Positions 33,449 to 43,049 of a stretch of 64,000 nucleotides of DNA are shown here, piece after piece. The stretch spans positions 247,001-311,000 of the forward strand of contig NC_009901.1 of the NCBI RefSeq assembly GCF_000018285.1, written 5' to 3'. The position numbers and the translations under genes are program-made. The notes under the pieces were generated by a model that was not told the origin of the DNA, did no database searches, and saw only the letters and a list, made by a program, of their open reading frames with translations. Numbering within the stretch: position 1 is the stretch's first letter; every line of letters begins with the position of its first letter. Source of the stretch: Shewanella pealeana ATCC 700345 (GTDB lineage Bacteria > Pseudomonadota > Gammaproteobacteria > Enterobacterales > Shewanellaceae).

Positions 33449-35323
33449 TTATAGCGGACGTAAGTTACCTCTCTGGTAGCGACCCCAGCTGAGTTGACGG
33501 TTTAATGTGCCGTCAGGTTGCACCGATAACATTCCGCTACGACCTGAAAACTGATAGCCAGGTAAGGCGCGCATCTGAGCCAGTTTACCCACTAAATCCA
33601 GCGCATCATAGCCCATAATAAATAGTCTTTTGCGGCTATTGCTCCAGCTTGGCCATAGCTCGTTAACCATTTGAGTTTCGGTGTTCGGCGTCAGTAACCA
33701 AGGTATATCGCTGATGGTGAGGTTATTTAGCTCTTCAGCGGTATTGCGGCTGTTGCCTTCTACTCGGCTACGGCTGGTGGTGTAGAGCGGAACCGGATCG
33801 GCGAATACACTGAAGTTAACATCGATAAAGGGTTTAAGCAGCACTAAATCTTGGCTGGCAGAGATCATATAAATCGCATCAATATCACGGCGTGAACGGA
33901 AGTCGGCCTCAATTTTAGGCGTTAGAATCGCTTTGATGCGGGCAATACGTTCCTTACTGTCGATAACCCCTAGAGCCTTTTGCACCGTGACTTTCATCTT
34001 ATCGCCGCCGTCATAGTAGTGAATTTCGGCAGCGTTATTGGTTAGTTTTTGCCAAGCGTTATCAAAGCTATCAGCCATGCGGTGGCCAACAGCATCGTTG
34101 CTCACTAGTAACAAAGGCTGCTTAATACCATCATTGTATAGGCGCTGAGCGGCATCGATAGCCTCATCGGTTGGAGACAGAGCAAAGAAGAACTTATCAG
34201 GATCTGCGGTAAAGCTATCGATATGGTTTAAAAACAACTGTGGAATCGTTTTATTGGCAATCGGTGCGATAGGCGCTGAAGGGCTAGTTGCAGACACTGT
34301 TTCAGCTGTCGGCGTCATACTTTGTAACTGCTCGACCTCAGACTGCAGTAACGGACCAATTATAAACTCTGCACCCGCAGCAACAGCTTGCTGGTAAGCG
34401 GCTTGAGCTCCGGTCGCTGTATCGAAAAAGTTAAGCGTCACATCGTCATCGCCCATTGCCATATAGTTAGCAAGAATACCTTGTTTTACGGTGTTAGCGA
34501 CAACGGCGCGCGAACCTGTTAATGGCAGTAATACAGCGATATTTTTCGGTTGGTAAGGCTGGGTATTGAGCGCCTTTTCTAAATCTGTTGGCAATTTTGC
34601 CGCAGCAGGGTGATTTGGATTGAGCTGTTGCCAGCTGCCTAAGTGGCGCACCAGGTCGTTAGGGTCAACGGCGTAGTGTTTAGCTATGTAGGCAAGCTGA
34701 ACCCAGCCAGCAAAAATAGGGTTTGATCTATCGTCGCTAAAGCTAAGTAGTGTCTGTTCGTTAATCTGCTGCAGAGAGCGCCAAATAGTGTCATTGACCT
34801 CATGGGCTTCGGCGGCTGGTAGATACTGACTGAGTAAACTGAGCTGTCTAACCTGATCGATTGGCTGGTTAACTTGCTGGTATAGGTGCGCCTTGAACTG
34901 GTAGTAGCTGACCCATTGCCAGTTAGGTAGTTTCCAGTTGCTTGGATATTTGAGCACCTGCAGAGCATGATCATAGGTAGAGGTCATCTCTAGCACGCGA
35001 GCCGAAAGGTAAATATGCTCGGCCAGTAACTCAGGCTTTTGACTGATATCTTGCGCAATAGACTTCAATGCTTTATCGGCGGCGCTGGCATTACCTTCAT
35101 TGATAAAGGCATGGGCGGCGAGTAAAACATACTTATCCTGAGTTTCTTTATTTTTTTCGTTGGCAGCTAATGCCAAGTATTGTGATGACGGCTTGGTCAC
35201 CGACGATAAAGAAACTTCAGTCTTTTCAGTCTTTACCGGCGCAGAAGTCGTGCCGCAACCGAACAAAACCGCAGATAAAATTGCGATAGAGATAAATTTT
35301 GTTGTATTCAGTCTTTTTAACAC
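33449..35323 (-). CDS. lpoA: Penicillin-binding protein activator LpoA
   Basis: This 624-aa outer-membrane lipoprotein has lipobox LFGC (Cys23). An N-terminal TPR-like helical domain (about 40-255) is followed by a periplasmic-binding-protein-like domain (about 265-620, beginning NIAVLLPLTGSRAVVANTVKQG). LpoA reaches across the periplasm to stimulate PBP1a, the mrcA product at 14398. The start is GTG. It is divergent from rsmI, the conserved arrangement. Confidence 0.94.
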   Translation of the reverse strand: MLKRLNTTKFISIAILSAVLFGCGTTSAPVKTEKTEVSLSSVTKPSSQYLALAANEKNKETQDKYVLLAAHAFINEGNASAADKALKSIAQDISQKPELLAEHIYLSARVLEMTSTYDHALQVLKYPSNWKLPNWQWVSYYQFKAHLYQQVNQPIDQVRQLSLLSQYLPAAEAHEVNDTIWRSLQQINEQTLLSFSDDRSNPIFAGWVQLAYIAKHYAVDPNDLVRHLGSWQQLNPNHPAAAKLPTDLEKALNTQPYQPKNIAVLLPLTGSRAVVANTVKQGILANYMAMGDDDVTLNFFDTATGAQAAYQQAVAAGAEFIIGPLLQSEVEQLQSMTPTAETVSATSPSAPIAPIANKTIPQLFLNHIDSFTADPDKFFFALSPTDEAIDAAQRLYNDGIKQPLLLVSNDAVGHRMADSFDNAWQKLTNNAAEIHYYDGGDKMKVTVQKALGVIDSKERIARIKAILTPKIEADFRSRRDIDAIYMISASQDLVLLKPFIDVNFSVFADPVPLYTTSRSRVEGNSRNTAEELNNLTISDIPWLLTPNTETQMVNELWPSWSNSRKRLFIMGYDALDLVGKLAQMRALPGYQFSGRSGMLSVQPDGTLNRQLSWGRYQRGNLRPL

Positions 35324-35425
35324 GGGTCTTCACTCTGGTAAGATGCTGCTAATAGTTTAACCTGCTCTTCCCCTTGGCGAAAGTATTGTTAGAAACTCTT
35401 GCCAACACTCAACATAGAGGTAGAT

Positions 35426-36268
35426 ATGGACCTGTCGGTCGCGCTTTACATTGTTCCCACACCAATAGGGAATTTAGGAGACATCAGTAGCCGTGCGTTA
35501 GAGGTGCTGAATCAGGTGGCGCTTATCGCCTGTGAAGACACTCGCCACAGCGGCAAGTTGTTGAGTCATTTCGGCATCGAGACCCGTAAAACGGCGCTGC
35601 ATGATCATAACGAGCGTGACAGAGCCCAGTGGATCATTCAAAAGTTAGGCAATGGCGAAGCCGTGGCTTTGATTTCAGATGCTGGAACGCCGCTTATCTC
35701 AGATCCGGGCTATCACTTAGTTAAACAAGTGCGCGAAGCAGGCTTTAATGTGATTCCATTGCCGGGACCATGTGCGGCGATCACAGCTTTATCTGCATCG
35801 GGTTTACCATCGGATCGTTTCTCATTTGAAGGCTTCCTACCATCAAAAGAGAAGGCAAGATTAGATAAATTAACGGCATTGAAAGATGATCCTCGTACGT
35901 TAATTTTTTATGAGTCACCGCATCGTATCGTGCATAGCCTAGAGTCAATCATGGCCGCTTTAGGTGAAGAACGTGAAATCGTTATGGCACGTGAAGTGAC
36001 TAAGACCTTCGAGACCTTCCTTTCGGGGCCAGTAGCAGAGGTATTACAGACAGTTAAAGATGATCCTAATCAGCAGCGCGGTGAAATCGTGTTGATGTGT
36101 CATGGTCACCGTAGCGATGAAGAGGCAGAGTTTTCACCAACAGTGATCAATACGCTTAAATTGTTGTGTGAAGAGTTACCTCTAAAGAAAGCCGCTGCGG
36201 TTGCTGGCCAGATTTACGACATCAAAAAGAATGCGCTGTATAAGCATGGCTTATCGATTGGCCTGTAA
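35426..36268 (+). CDS. rsmI: 16S rRNA (cytidine1402-2'-O)-methyltransferase
   Basis: This 280-aa SAM-dependent enzyme adds the 2'-O methyl to C1402 in the decoding centre. It has the TP-methylase signature [14 protein letters not shown] at the N-terminus, [12 protein letters not shown], and [12 protein letters not shown]. The frame is open from 35399, but the ATG at 35426 has AGAGG 5 nt upstream and gives the family N-terminus. rnpB follows it. Confidence 0.95.
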   Translation: MDLSVALYIVPTPIGNLGDISSRALEVLNQVALIACEDTRHSGKLLSHFGIETRKTALHDHNERDRAQWIIQKLGNGEAVALISDAGTPLISDPGYHLVKQVREAGFNVIPLPGPCAAITALSASGLPSDRFSFEGFLPSKEKARLDKLTALKDDPRTLIFYESPHRIVHSLESIMAALGEEREIVMAREVTKTFETFLSGPVAEVLQTVKDDPNQQRGEIVLMCHGHRSDEEAEFSPTVINTLKLLCEELPLKKAAAVAGQIYDIKKNALYKHGLSIGL

Positions 36269-36368
36269 GTTTTTCAGTTGTATGGCTTAGTGTCTCTATT
36301 GAGTGCTCTTTATTAATAGATGATTCTCTAATAGTTGAGCATTAGGTGAAGTTGATTGGTGAAAGTCC

Positions 36369-36397
36369 TTGGATTGTTGCTTGAGCTTAGCTATAAT
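36369..36397 (+). promoter_or_regulatory. sigma70 promoter of rnpB
   Basis: -35 TTGGAT (36369-36374) and a perfect -10 TATAAT (36392-36397) are separated by exactly 17 bp. The predicted RNase P RNA 5' end lies 7 nt after the -10 box, which fits initiation at 36405. A GC-rich discriminator (CCGCGCC) fits growth-rate control of a stable RNA. Confidence 0.85.
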
Positions 36398-36404
36398 CCG
36401 CGCC

Positions 36405-36733
<329 letters not shown>

Positions 36734-36754
<21 letters not shown>

Positions 36755-36970
36755 ATTACAAGTAAAAAACCGCATCTCGCAAGGGATGCGGTTTTTGCTT
36801 TCTGCTTATCCAAATAACAGCAGCTTATCGGACGTTAATGTCACCTATTCAAACAGAAGCCACATCTCGAAAGAGGTGCGGTTTTTTGCTTTCTGGGACT
36901 TCCTGAGGCTTATCGGGCATCAATGTCACCTATTTAAGAAAGCCCTCAACAGAAATGTTGAGGGTTTTTT
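36734..36970 (+). repeat. Three tandem copies of the rnpB 3' end plus terminator
   Basis: The rnpB 3' segment GCTTATCGG...ACCTATT and its following hairpin recur three times, starting at 36734, 36823 and 36908 (periods 89 and 85 nt). Each unit has a hairpin and T run ending near GCTTTCTG or GTTATCTG. Hairpin 1: AAAAACCGCATC/GATGCGGTTTTT (36765-36796). Hairpin 2: CCACATCTC-GAAA-GAGGTGCGG (36860-36881, then six Ts). Hairpin 3: CCCTCAACA-GAAA-TGTTGAGGG (36943-36964, then six Ts). The loops and stems differ, so units have diverged while the 3'-end segment is conserved. E. coli rnpB is also followed by repeats that carry its 3' end. Confidence 0.88.
36765..36796 (+). terminator. Primary rnpB terminator
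   Basis: A 12-bp stem with an 8-nt loop ends in GGTTTTT. It begins 11 nt after the mature rnpB 3' end. Two back-up terminators follow at 36860 and 36943. Confidence 0.9.
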
Positions 36971-37068
36971 GTTATCTGTTAGCTCCAAAACGTCCAGCCT
37001 GTTCTTGAGTTAGGGGCTGCGGCTTTTGTTTTCTGTTAATTATGTCCTGTTGGTTAAACTAACCAAAC

Positions 37069-38325
37069 CTAGAAATAATAACCAAAGTTGATGTTAAAGC
37101 GTTTGTTGGTGTCGCCATCTCCGACCATGGTTCCGCCAATAAAGGGCTGGTTTTCTGCCACTACAAAATCAAAATAGGTGTAGAGTCCACCGGCGGAAAC
37201 CGCCATACCCGTTACGTTCATAAAGGTGTCTTCCATGGCTGCAGGCTTATCGGTTACCAGAGAATAGTCGTTATAGAAGGTGAGGTTTGATATTGGCCCG
37301 ATATCAACAGGAAGGCTGTAGGCTAGGTTGGCAATGTATGTGGTGGCTTCAGCTGGTATAGAGTCATAGAAATGATAGGCGGCTACCACAATACGGTCCA
37401 CATCTATGCCATCAACGTCGTACTTGTAATCAGTCATCTGCAGTTTTACGTTCCAGCGGTCGTAATTCACTACGCCATGGATAGCTGCCGCGACATTATC
37501 ACCATCGGTACCATTTTCAATTTCTAGTTGGCCGGCTTGGATTGATGCCCCCAATTCAACGTCTACAGCACTAAATTTGAAGTTATGGGCGTAACGAGCG
37601 TTAAAGGTATTCACTTCTCCTGCGGCATAGCCAGCGCTTGGCGCATCGTAGGCATCTTCACCGTCTAAACGAATGCCTACCACATCATAAGCGTAACGAT
37701 CGGTGCGGTCAGAGACATAACCGTCGAGACCACCCTGTTCGTCATTTTTATAGAAGGCGAAATCAAATTGATTGGCAGTGCTTTTATAGGTGTAATTTAG
37801 GCCCATGTCATAGTCGTCTTCAAGCCCAAGATAGAAGTTAGAGCTGAAGAAGTAGTTGTTTGATGCGTAAGTTAAAATACCAAAGGGCACTTGAGTCACC
37901 CCAATTTTACCCTGCTGCTCCTCATTAAAGTTGTAGCCAATCCATGCGTGCTGAATGACATTCATATACTCAAACCAGCGGTATTGAGCCGAAAAAATAA
38001 GATCTTGGTAATTGCCTGAAACGTCTATACGGAAGAGGTCAAAATCAAAGTCGCCACCGCGATCGGCGTTATCGTCATCAAAATCTTCATAGGAATAATT
38101 AACCCGTACAGCGCCGCCAAAGTTGACGGTATTCTCTGGCTTCTGTGTTTGTTCTTCAACAACTAGCATCTCTGGTTGCTGCTGTTGAGATTCAAGCTGC
38201 TGAGCCTCGAGTTGCTCGATACGGGCTTTTAACGCCTCTAGCTCTTCATCTATTGGGGTGGCATTCGCATTAGCGGATAATGCAAGGGCGATACATGAAG
38301 CTGCAAGTGTATAACGAATCATCAT
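37069..38325 (-). CDS. Outer-membrane porin-like protein with N-terminal coiled coil
   Basis: This 418-aa protein has a signal peptide (ending near NANA, about 22), a coiled coil (about 27-50, rich in Glu, Gln and Leu) and a beta barrel of alternating aromatic strands ending in FGYYF, the outer-membrane C-terminal signature. It resembles the trimeric phosphate-selective porin-like and DcaP-like proteins that carry N-terminal coiled coils. Two adjacent ATGs occur; the first overlaps the proV stop (ATGA). It is the last gene of the proX-proW-proV operon, so it probably supplies an outer-membrane entry path for the same solute. Confidence 0.8.
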   Translation of the reverse strand: MMIRYTLAASCIALALSANANATPIDEELEALKARIEQLEAQQLESQQQQPEMLVVEEQTQKPENTVNFGGAVRVNYSYEDFDDDNADRGGDFDFDLFRIDVSGNYQDLIFSAQYRWFEYMNVIQHAWIGYNFNEEQQGKIGVTQVPFGILTYASNNYFFSSNFYLGLEDDYDMGLNYTYKSTANQFDFAFYKNDEQGGLDGYVSDRTDRYAYDVVGIRLDGEDAYDAPSAGYAAGEVNTFNARYAHNFKFSAVDVELGASIQAGQLEIENGTDGDNVAAAIHGVVNYDRWNVKLQMTDYKYDVDGIDVDRIVVAAYHFYDSIPAEATTYIANLAYSLPVDIGPISNLTFYNDYSLVTDKPAAMEDTFMNVTGMAVSAGGLYTYFDFVVAENQPFIGGTMVGDGDTNKRFNINFGYYF

Positions 38326-39578
38326 TTATCCTTATTGGTTAAGCTTGATTTTTGTAAGTCAGTGTTGTCAGCATCGTCGGTGTAAAAGTCAGATAGCACA
38401 TCTGCCAGATGGGTTCTGGATAGTTCACCTTGTAAGTCACCATCTGCATCGACAACGGGCAGGGGATAATCAGACTCCATCGTTGCGGGAATAATGCTTT
38501 CAAGCAGGGCATCTTGTGATATTGGGGTCAGCTCCTCTACCTTAAAATCTTCCATTAGCGCTTCTTCATCAGCCATAACGGCATCTTCAAGTGCTTCTTG
38601 GCACACCACGCCCTGGAAACCTTCATCGGTAACGTAATAGGCATAATTAGCTGGAATACGTTTCATCTGTTTGAGGGCTTCACCTATGGTATCTGCTGTG
38701 AGACGGAATGCGGGTGGCTTCATCACCGTTTCTACGGTTAGGGCTCGTGGGCGGTTTACGTCTTTGACAAAAGCTTCAACGTAGTCGTCGGCCGGGTTAA
38801 GTAAGATATCGACGGGTTCACCCACTTGAACGAGATTGCCATCTTTGAGGATAGCGATTCGATCGCCTATTCGCAGTGCTTCATCGAGGTCGTGAGTGAT
38901 GAAGATAATCGTTTTATGCAATTCTTTTTGCAGCTCAATCAAGTGGTCTTGCATTTCACTGCGGATTAGCGGGTCCAGTGCTGAGAAGGCCTCATCCATC
39001 AGCAAGATTTCTGCATCGGTACACAGGGCTCTGGCGAGGCCGACGCGCTGCTGTTGTCCACCTGAGAGTTGCGAGGGGTATTGCGCTTCATAGCCGCTCA
39101 AACCGACAGTCTCAAGCCATTGCTTGGCTTTGATGTTCCTCGTGGTTTTGTCGACCCCTTGTACACTCAGGCCATAGCCGACATTCTCTAGAACAGTTCG
39201 GTGAGGCATTAAGCCAAAACGTTGGAATACCATGGCCATTTTACTGCGCCGGAACTGCTCAAGTTGCTTGGTATTGAGTTTCATCACGTCCAAGCCCTCA
39301 ACCAGGATTTGCCCCTCTGTCGGGTCGATGAGGCGATTAAAATGACGGATTAAAGTTGATTTCCCAGAGCCGGAAAGCCCCATAATCACAAAGATTTCGC
39401 CTTTCCTAATGTCGAGATTGATGGCTTTAAGGCCCACTGTATGACCCGTTTTTGCGAGTATTTCGTCCTTAGAAAGACCATCCCTAACCATTGGCATGAC
39501 CTGCTCTGGTTTTTTGCCAAAGACCTTAAACAGATCCTTAATTTGAATCAGTGGTTGTGTTTGCGAGTCGCTAGTCAT
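38322..39578 (-). CDS. proV: Glycine betaine/proline ABC transporter ATP-binding protein
   Basis: This 418-aa ATPase of the ProU type has Walker A GLSGSGKST (67-75), the signature LSGGQQQR, Walker B LLMDEAFSALD, and two C-terminal CBS domains (about 275-400) that sense ionic strength in ProV/OpuAA proteins. The N-terminal extension before the core (KVFGKKPEQVMPMVRDGLSKDEILAKTG type) is typical of the family. The open frame reaches 39656, but ATG 39578 overlaps the proW stop by 8 nt and is the probable start. The gene name is by family; choline or other betaines are possible substrates. Confidence 0.92.
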   Translation of the reverse strand: MTSDSQTQPLIQIKDLFKVFGKKPEQVMPMVRDGLSKDEILAKTGHTVGLKAINLDIRKGEIFVIMGLSGSGKSTLIRHFNRLIDPTEGQILVEGLDVMKLNTKQLEQFRRSKMAMVFQRFGLMPHRTVLENVGYGLSVQGVDKTTRNIKAKQWLETVGLSGYEAQYPSQLSGGQQQRVGLARALCTDAEILLMDEAFSALDPLIRSEMQDHLIELQKELHKTIIFITHDLDEALRIGDRIAILKDGNLVQVGEPVDILLNPADDYVEAFVKDVNRPRALTVETVMKPPAFRLTADTIGEALKQMKRIPANYAYYVTDEGFQGVVCQEALEDAVMADEEALMEDFKVEELTPISQDALLESIIPATMESDYPLPVVDADGDLQGELSRTHLADVLSDFYTDDADNTDLQKSSLTNKDK

Positions 39579-40470
39579 GTTGCCCGCCTTGTATATGTTT
39601 CTGCGAACGCTTGGCGTAGGCTTGGGAGGCGCGATCAAAAATAATAGCCAAGGCAACGATGGCTAAACCATTAAATAATCCGAGAGTGAAATATTGGTTG
39701 GTGATCGACTTGAGTACAGGTTGGCCTAAGCCCTTAACGCCGATCATCGATGCGATAACCACCATGCCTAGAGCCATCATAATCGTCTGGTTAATACCAG
39801 CCATAATGGTGGGTGAGGCCAATGGCAATTGAACCCCCATCAAGCGTTGCATCGGATTCGCACCGTAGGCAGTGGCAGCCTCCAACACTTCCTTATCAAC
39901 CAGACGAATGCCTAAGTTGGTTAGACGAATGACAGGTGGAATGGCATAAATGACCACCGCAATAACGCCGGGTACCTTGCCTATTCCCAGTAACATGACC
40001 ACAGGGATGAGGTATACAAAGGCTGGCATAGTTTGCATCACATCCAGAATCGGTGTGACTATCGACTGGATGCGATCGCTGCGAGACATTAAGATGCCAA
40101 TGGGGATGCCCAGTAGTATGGCTAATAGGGTGCAGACTGTGATGATGCTAAGGGTGCGCATGGTATCTTCCCACATACCAAAATAGCCAATCAGCAGAAA
40201 TGACACCACAACGGCTAAAGATAATTTCCATGAGCGACTAGCTAAGTAAACCAAAGCTGTAATCGAGATCAGTACAGCCCACCAGGGTGATTGCACTAGT
40301 AGCTTTTCAAACCAGATAAGAAAGTCGAGTAGAGGATCGAAGGCAGATTCGATGACATCACCATATTCGCGGGAAAAGTCGCGAAAGGCACCATCTAAAT
40401 ATTTACGGATCGCTAATAAAGTTGAGCGATCCATTTTTGGGAACTCGCTGAGCCAAGAAAAGTCAGCCAT
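39571..40470 (-). CDS. proW: Glycine betaine/proline ABC transporter permease
   Basis: This 299-aa inner-membrane permease has about six or seven spans and the binding-protein-dependent transport signature around EAATAYGANPMQRLMGVQLPLASPTIMAGINQ (EAA loop, near residue 200). It is the channel subunit for ProV and ProX. The gene overlaps proV by 8 nt and follows proX after 84 nt. Confidence 0.93.
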   Translation of the reverse strand: MADFSWLSEFPKMDRSTLLAIRKYLDGAFRDFSREYGDVIESAFDPLLDFLIWFEKLLVQSPWWAVLISITALVYLASRSWKLSLAVVVSFLLIGYFGMWEDTMRTLSIITVCTLLAILLGIPIGILMSRSDRIQSIVTPILDVMQTMPAFVYLIPVVMLLGIGKVPGVIAVVIYAIPPVIRLTNLGIRLVDKEVLEAATAYGANPMQRLMGVQLPLASPTIMAGINQTIMMALGMVVIASMIGVKGLGQPVLKSITNQYFTLGLFNGLAIVALAIIFDRASQAYAKRSQKHIQGGQHD

Positions 40471-40554
40471 TGCTACCTCTCCAGTTTTTTAAGGGATTTT
40501 CTAGGTGAAAAGACAGATCACGAGGCGAAGTAGGCCTCGCGTAGCGATTTAGCG

Positions 40555-41559
40555 TTATAGGTTTGCGATAGCCAGCTTCACTTTTGTGGCGACGTTAGCT
40601 GGAACCCATTCAAGCCAAATATCTTGATGATTGATTAGGAAATATTCGGCAGCGATAGTGCCATCAGCCTGATTGTTCTCCATCCACGCCAGTAAGCTGT
40701 TCATCTGCGCATTGGTCAAGGCGCGTTTACTAAGGTATTTGAATGCCGAGGTTGATTTGTCTGCGAATGCTGCGGTGGTGACCGTCTGCACTAATGCAGC
40801 TGGGTACATGGTGACCTTAGGGGCGGCACACTCTACTTGAGAGGTGCAGTCGCGAAAATGCTCTGTATCAACACCGCTACCAAAGTCCACTTTGACCATT
40901 TTGTACTTACCTAATACAGCGGTGGGGGCCCAATAGTAGCCAAACCAAGGTTGTTGGCGTTCGTAAGCTCGGGCAATAGAACCAGCAAGACCGGCTCCTG
41001 AACCGGGATCGATAAGATCAAATCCAGCATCACCGAGCTTGAGTGCGCGAAACAGGTTTTCTGCAGATAGTTGGCAACCCCAGCCAGCAGGGCATCCATA
41101 AAAGGCACCACGATCAGGATCTTCTGGGTGCTCAAAGGTTTTTACATTGGCTATGACTCCCTGAATGGTTTTCAGGCTAGGATCTTTGTCGACCATGTAC
41201 TGCGGAACCCAGAAGCCTTCTTCACCACCATCGGATAGCGAGTTACCTGCGATAATTAAGCGCTTATCATTGACTGCTTTTTCGATAAGTTCTTTGACGC
41301 TGTTACTCCAGATTTCTGGGGCGATATCAGGCTCTCCTTTTTCAACCATCGAAGTGCTGGTGGGCATGGTATCGCCTGGAATTAACTCGGCTTCACAGTC
41401 ATAACCATGCTCTAAAATAAAGCGGTCAACATTCGCGATTAATGAAGCGGAGCTCCAATTCATATCAGCGATAGTGACTTTGCCGCATCGTTCTTCGGCA
41501 AAGGTTTGGTGTGTTACGCTGCTAAGAAGTAGGCCACCAATCAAAAGTATACGTTTCAT
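40555..41559 (-). CDS. proX: Glycine betaine/proline ABC transporter substrate-binding protein
   Basis: This 334-aa periplasmic protein has signal peptide MKRILLIGGLLLSSVTHQTFA and the OpuAC fold with KVTIADMNWSSASL and PSTAWGC-like aromatic sites (for example YWAPTAVLGKY near 225). Four cysteines (two pairs at about 152/158 and 237/242) could form disulphides. The open frame begins at 41607, but ATG 41559 has GGAG upstream and gives a normal signal peptide. It is the first gene of a proX-proW-proV-porin operon. Confidence 0.9.
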   Translation of the reverse strand: MKRILLIGGLLLSSVTHQTFAEERCGKVTIADMNWSSASLIANVDRFILEHGYDCEAELIPGDTMPTSTSMVEKGEPDIAPEIWSNSVKELIEKAVNDKRLIIAGNSLSDGGEEGFWVPQYMVDKDPSLKTIQGVIANVKTFEHPEDPDRGAFYGCPAGWGCQLSAENLFRALKLGDAGFDLIDPGSGAGLAGSIARAYERQQPWFGYYWAPTAVLGKYKMVKVDFGSGVDTEHFRDCTSQVECAAPKVTMYPAALVQTVTTAAFADKSTSAFKYLSKRALTNAQMNSLLAWMENNQADGTIAAEYFLINHQDIWLEWVPANVATKVKLAIANL

Positions 41560-41785
41560 AAGAACTCCGTGCTCGAGGTTGAGTATTCCTTTACGCACCT
41601 GCCCCACAACAATTATTAGAGTTCAAATTAGAGGCTATGCTGGATTCTTGCTGGTAATACCCCATTGCAGTCTTGCTGTGGAACTTAAGATTAAAACAAT
41701 GAGGTTGTTGATGAAAATTAGCACAGTTGCAGCAATGTTAACAGTTTTGCAACTCAGGATGTTTGGCTTAATTTGTTCTCACTGT

Positions 41786-41810
41786 ATTTGAATATGGTTA
41801 GAGTTCAAAT
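41786..41810. promoter_or_regulatory. Candidate operator upstream of the proXWV-porin operon
   Basis: Perfect 7-bp arms ATTTGAA (41786-41792) and TTCAAAT (41804-41810) flank an 11-bp centre. The right arm lies in a 15-bp motif repeated at 41616. It is about 230 nt from the proX start. No protein can be assigned. Confidence 0.35.
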
Positions 41811-41962
41811 TAACTTTGCAGTTTGACTGCGAGAGAGCTTGGTGGTTTATATCTATAGGAGTTGCCGTTTAGGCTACTCGTTTTAGGTTCCTATTTTTAG
41901 GCCCTAAATGGAGTTGATTGCCGTATAGCAAGTCTAAATGACACTTTTATATTGAACATATA

Positions 41963-41994
41963 AAAGCCCGCTTATCGAAAAATAAGCGGGCTTT
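41963..41994. terminator. Hairpin terminator downstream of the LysR gene (minus strand)
   Basis: A perfect 13-bp stem AAAGCCCGCTTAT / ATAAGCGGGCTTT with loop CGAAAA and A/T tracts on both sides. It can terminate the LysR gene at 42108. It is nearly identical to the hairpin at 48973. Confidence 0.8.
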
Positions 41995-42107
41995 ATGTTT
42001 TTAACCATCATCACTACGAATCGAGTGCAGCTAGCGTTGCAATAAGTTGCTGCCTAACACGATCACAACTCATACTCTGCGAGCAGCCATGTTATCAGCT
42101 AAGTGTT

Positions 42108-43049
42108 TCAGTTAAGCTCAGCGATTATGTCTTCATGGGGGGAAATTACTTGTTGGAAGCTGGAGCGAAGAATACTCTCCAGTGAACTCATTGCTGGGTG
42201 TTGATACCAAGTACGGTGATAAACAAAACCATATTCGTATTCAATTGGCTCACCCGCATTAGTGACTGGCCGCCAAGTTAGCCCATATTGTCGATATTCG
42301 GCATAGGCATTCCCCGCAAACACTAGGTAATTGAAGCGTTCGGCACAGCTTAACGCGGCGTGCATAGAAGGAACGGTAATCGTTGACTCGATTTTCAAAC
42401 CTTGCCCTTCAATCACAGAGCTTTTCTTGCTCGAACCGCTTGCCCCAGGATCGAGCAATGCTATTTGAGCAGTCTCTAATTGGCTGACATCTATGCTTTC
42501 AAACTTGGCGAGAGGATGATCTTGACGTAAATATACCCCAATAATCACAGAGCCTAGACGACGTTGAATGATGTTAGATGGACAGTCAAATGGAAAGCGA
42601 TTAATACCAATCGTAAAGTCGCCCGAATCGAGGTTTGGCATACTATCGTTTGGCCAAGCGTGACTCTTTAGCCCCAGTTGGCAACCATGCTCTTGTAATC
42701 CGGCCATAAGACCGACTGTCACAGGCTCGCTTAAGTAAGTCGGGGCATAAACACACAAGGTTCCTTTAATTTTTCCCAATGGGCTTTCATTAGATTTATA
42801 AAGGCACTCCTCAATGCCTGTCAACAAAGGCTGTACCCTATTCATCAAATCTTTCGCTAGTACAGTCGAGTGGTAGCGACCATTGGTCAAAATAAATAGT
42901 TCATTATCAAAGTGGCTACGTAGCTGCGCCAGGCCCCTATTTAGCGTTGAGCGGCTAATCCCTAGATGATTGATGATGGCGTTGGCTGTTTGGTATTTAT
43001 CAATAATAAATAGATATCTAAGTAGGTTAAGGTCAAAAGGTGGAGTCAT
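42108..43049 (-). CDS. LysR-family regulator, divergent from the aldehyde oxidoreductase operon
   Basis: This 313-aa LTTR has an N-terminal HTH (about 5-64, with NAIINHLGISRSTLNRGLAQLRSHFDNELF) and a substrate-binding domain from about 90. The HTH departs from the common LTTR pattern (NRGLAQLR where SxxixxLE is usual). It is divergent from the cytochrome b-ferredoxin-AOR operon with a 598-bp gap, which makes that operon the likely target. Control of the proXWV operon is less likely but possible. Confidence 0.85.
   Translation of the reverse strand: MTPPFDLNLLRYLFIIDKYQTANAIINHLGISRSTLNRGLAQLRSHFDNELFILTNGRYHSTVLAKDLMNRVQPLLTGIEECLYKSNESPLGKIKGTLCVYAPTYLSEPVTVGLMAGLQEHGCQLGLKSHAWPNDSMPNLDSGDFTIGINRFPFDCPSNIIQRRLGSVIIGVYLRQDHPLAKFESIDVSQLETAQIALLDPGASGSSKKSSVIEGQGLKIESTITVPSMHAALSCAERFNYLVFAGNAYAEYRQYGLTWRPVTNAGEPIEYEYGFVYHRTWYQHPAMSSLESILRSSFQQVISPHEDIIAELN

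Larger units (their letters stand above)
41608..42107. other. Intergenic region upstream of proX, with repeats and a hairpin
   Basis: This 500-bp gap holds no convincing gene. It contains a 15-bp direct repeat TTAGAGTTCAAATTA at 41616-41630 and 41798-41812. The second copy is part of a 25-bp interrupted dyad, ATTTGAA-N11-TTCAAAT (41786-41810). Both are placed to control proX on the minus strand. A hairpin at 41963-41994 separates this region from the upstream LysR gene. Confidence 0.5.

Noticed and set aside
41699..41791. A 30-codon frame starting MRLLMKIS upstream of proX
   Set aside because: There is no ribosome binding site, it runs across the candidate operator region, and the sequence has no distinctive features beyond a hydrophobic start.
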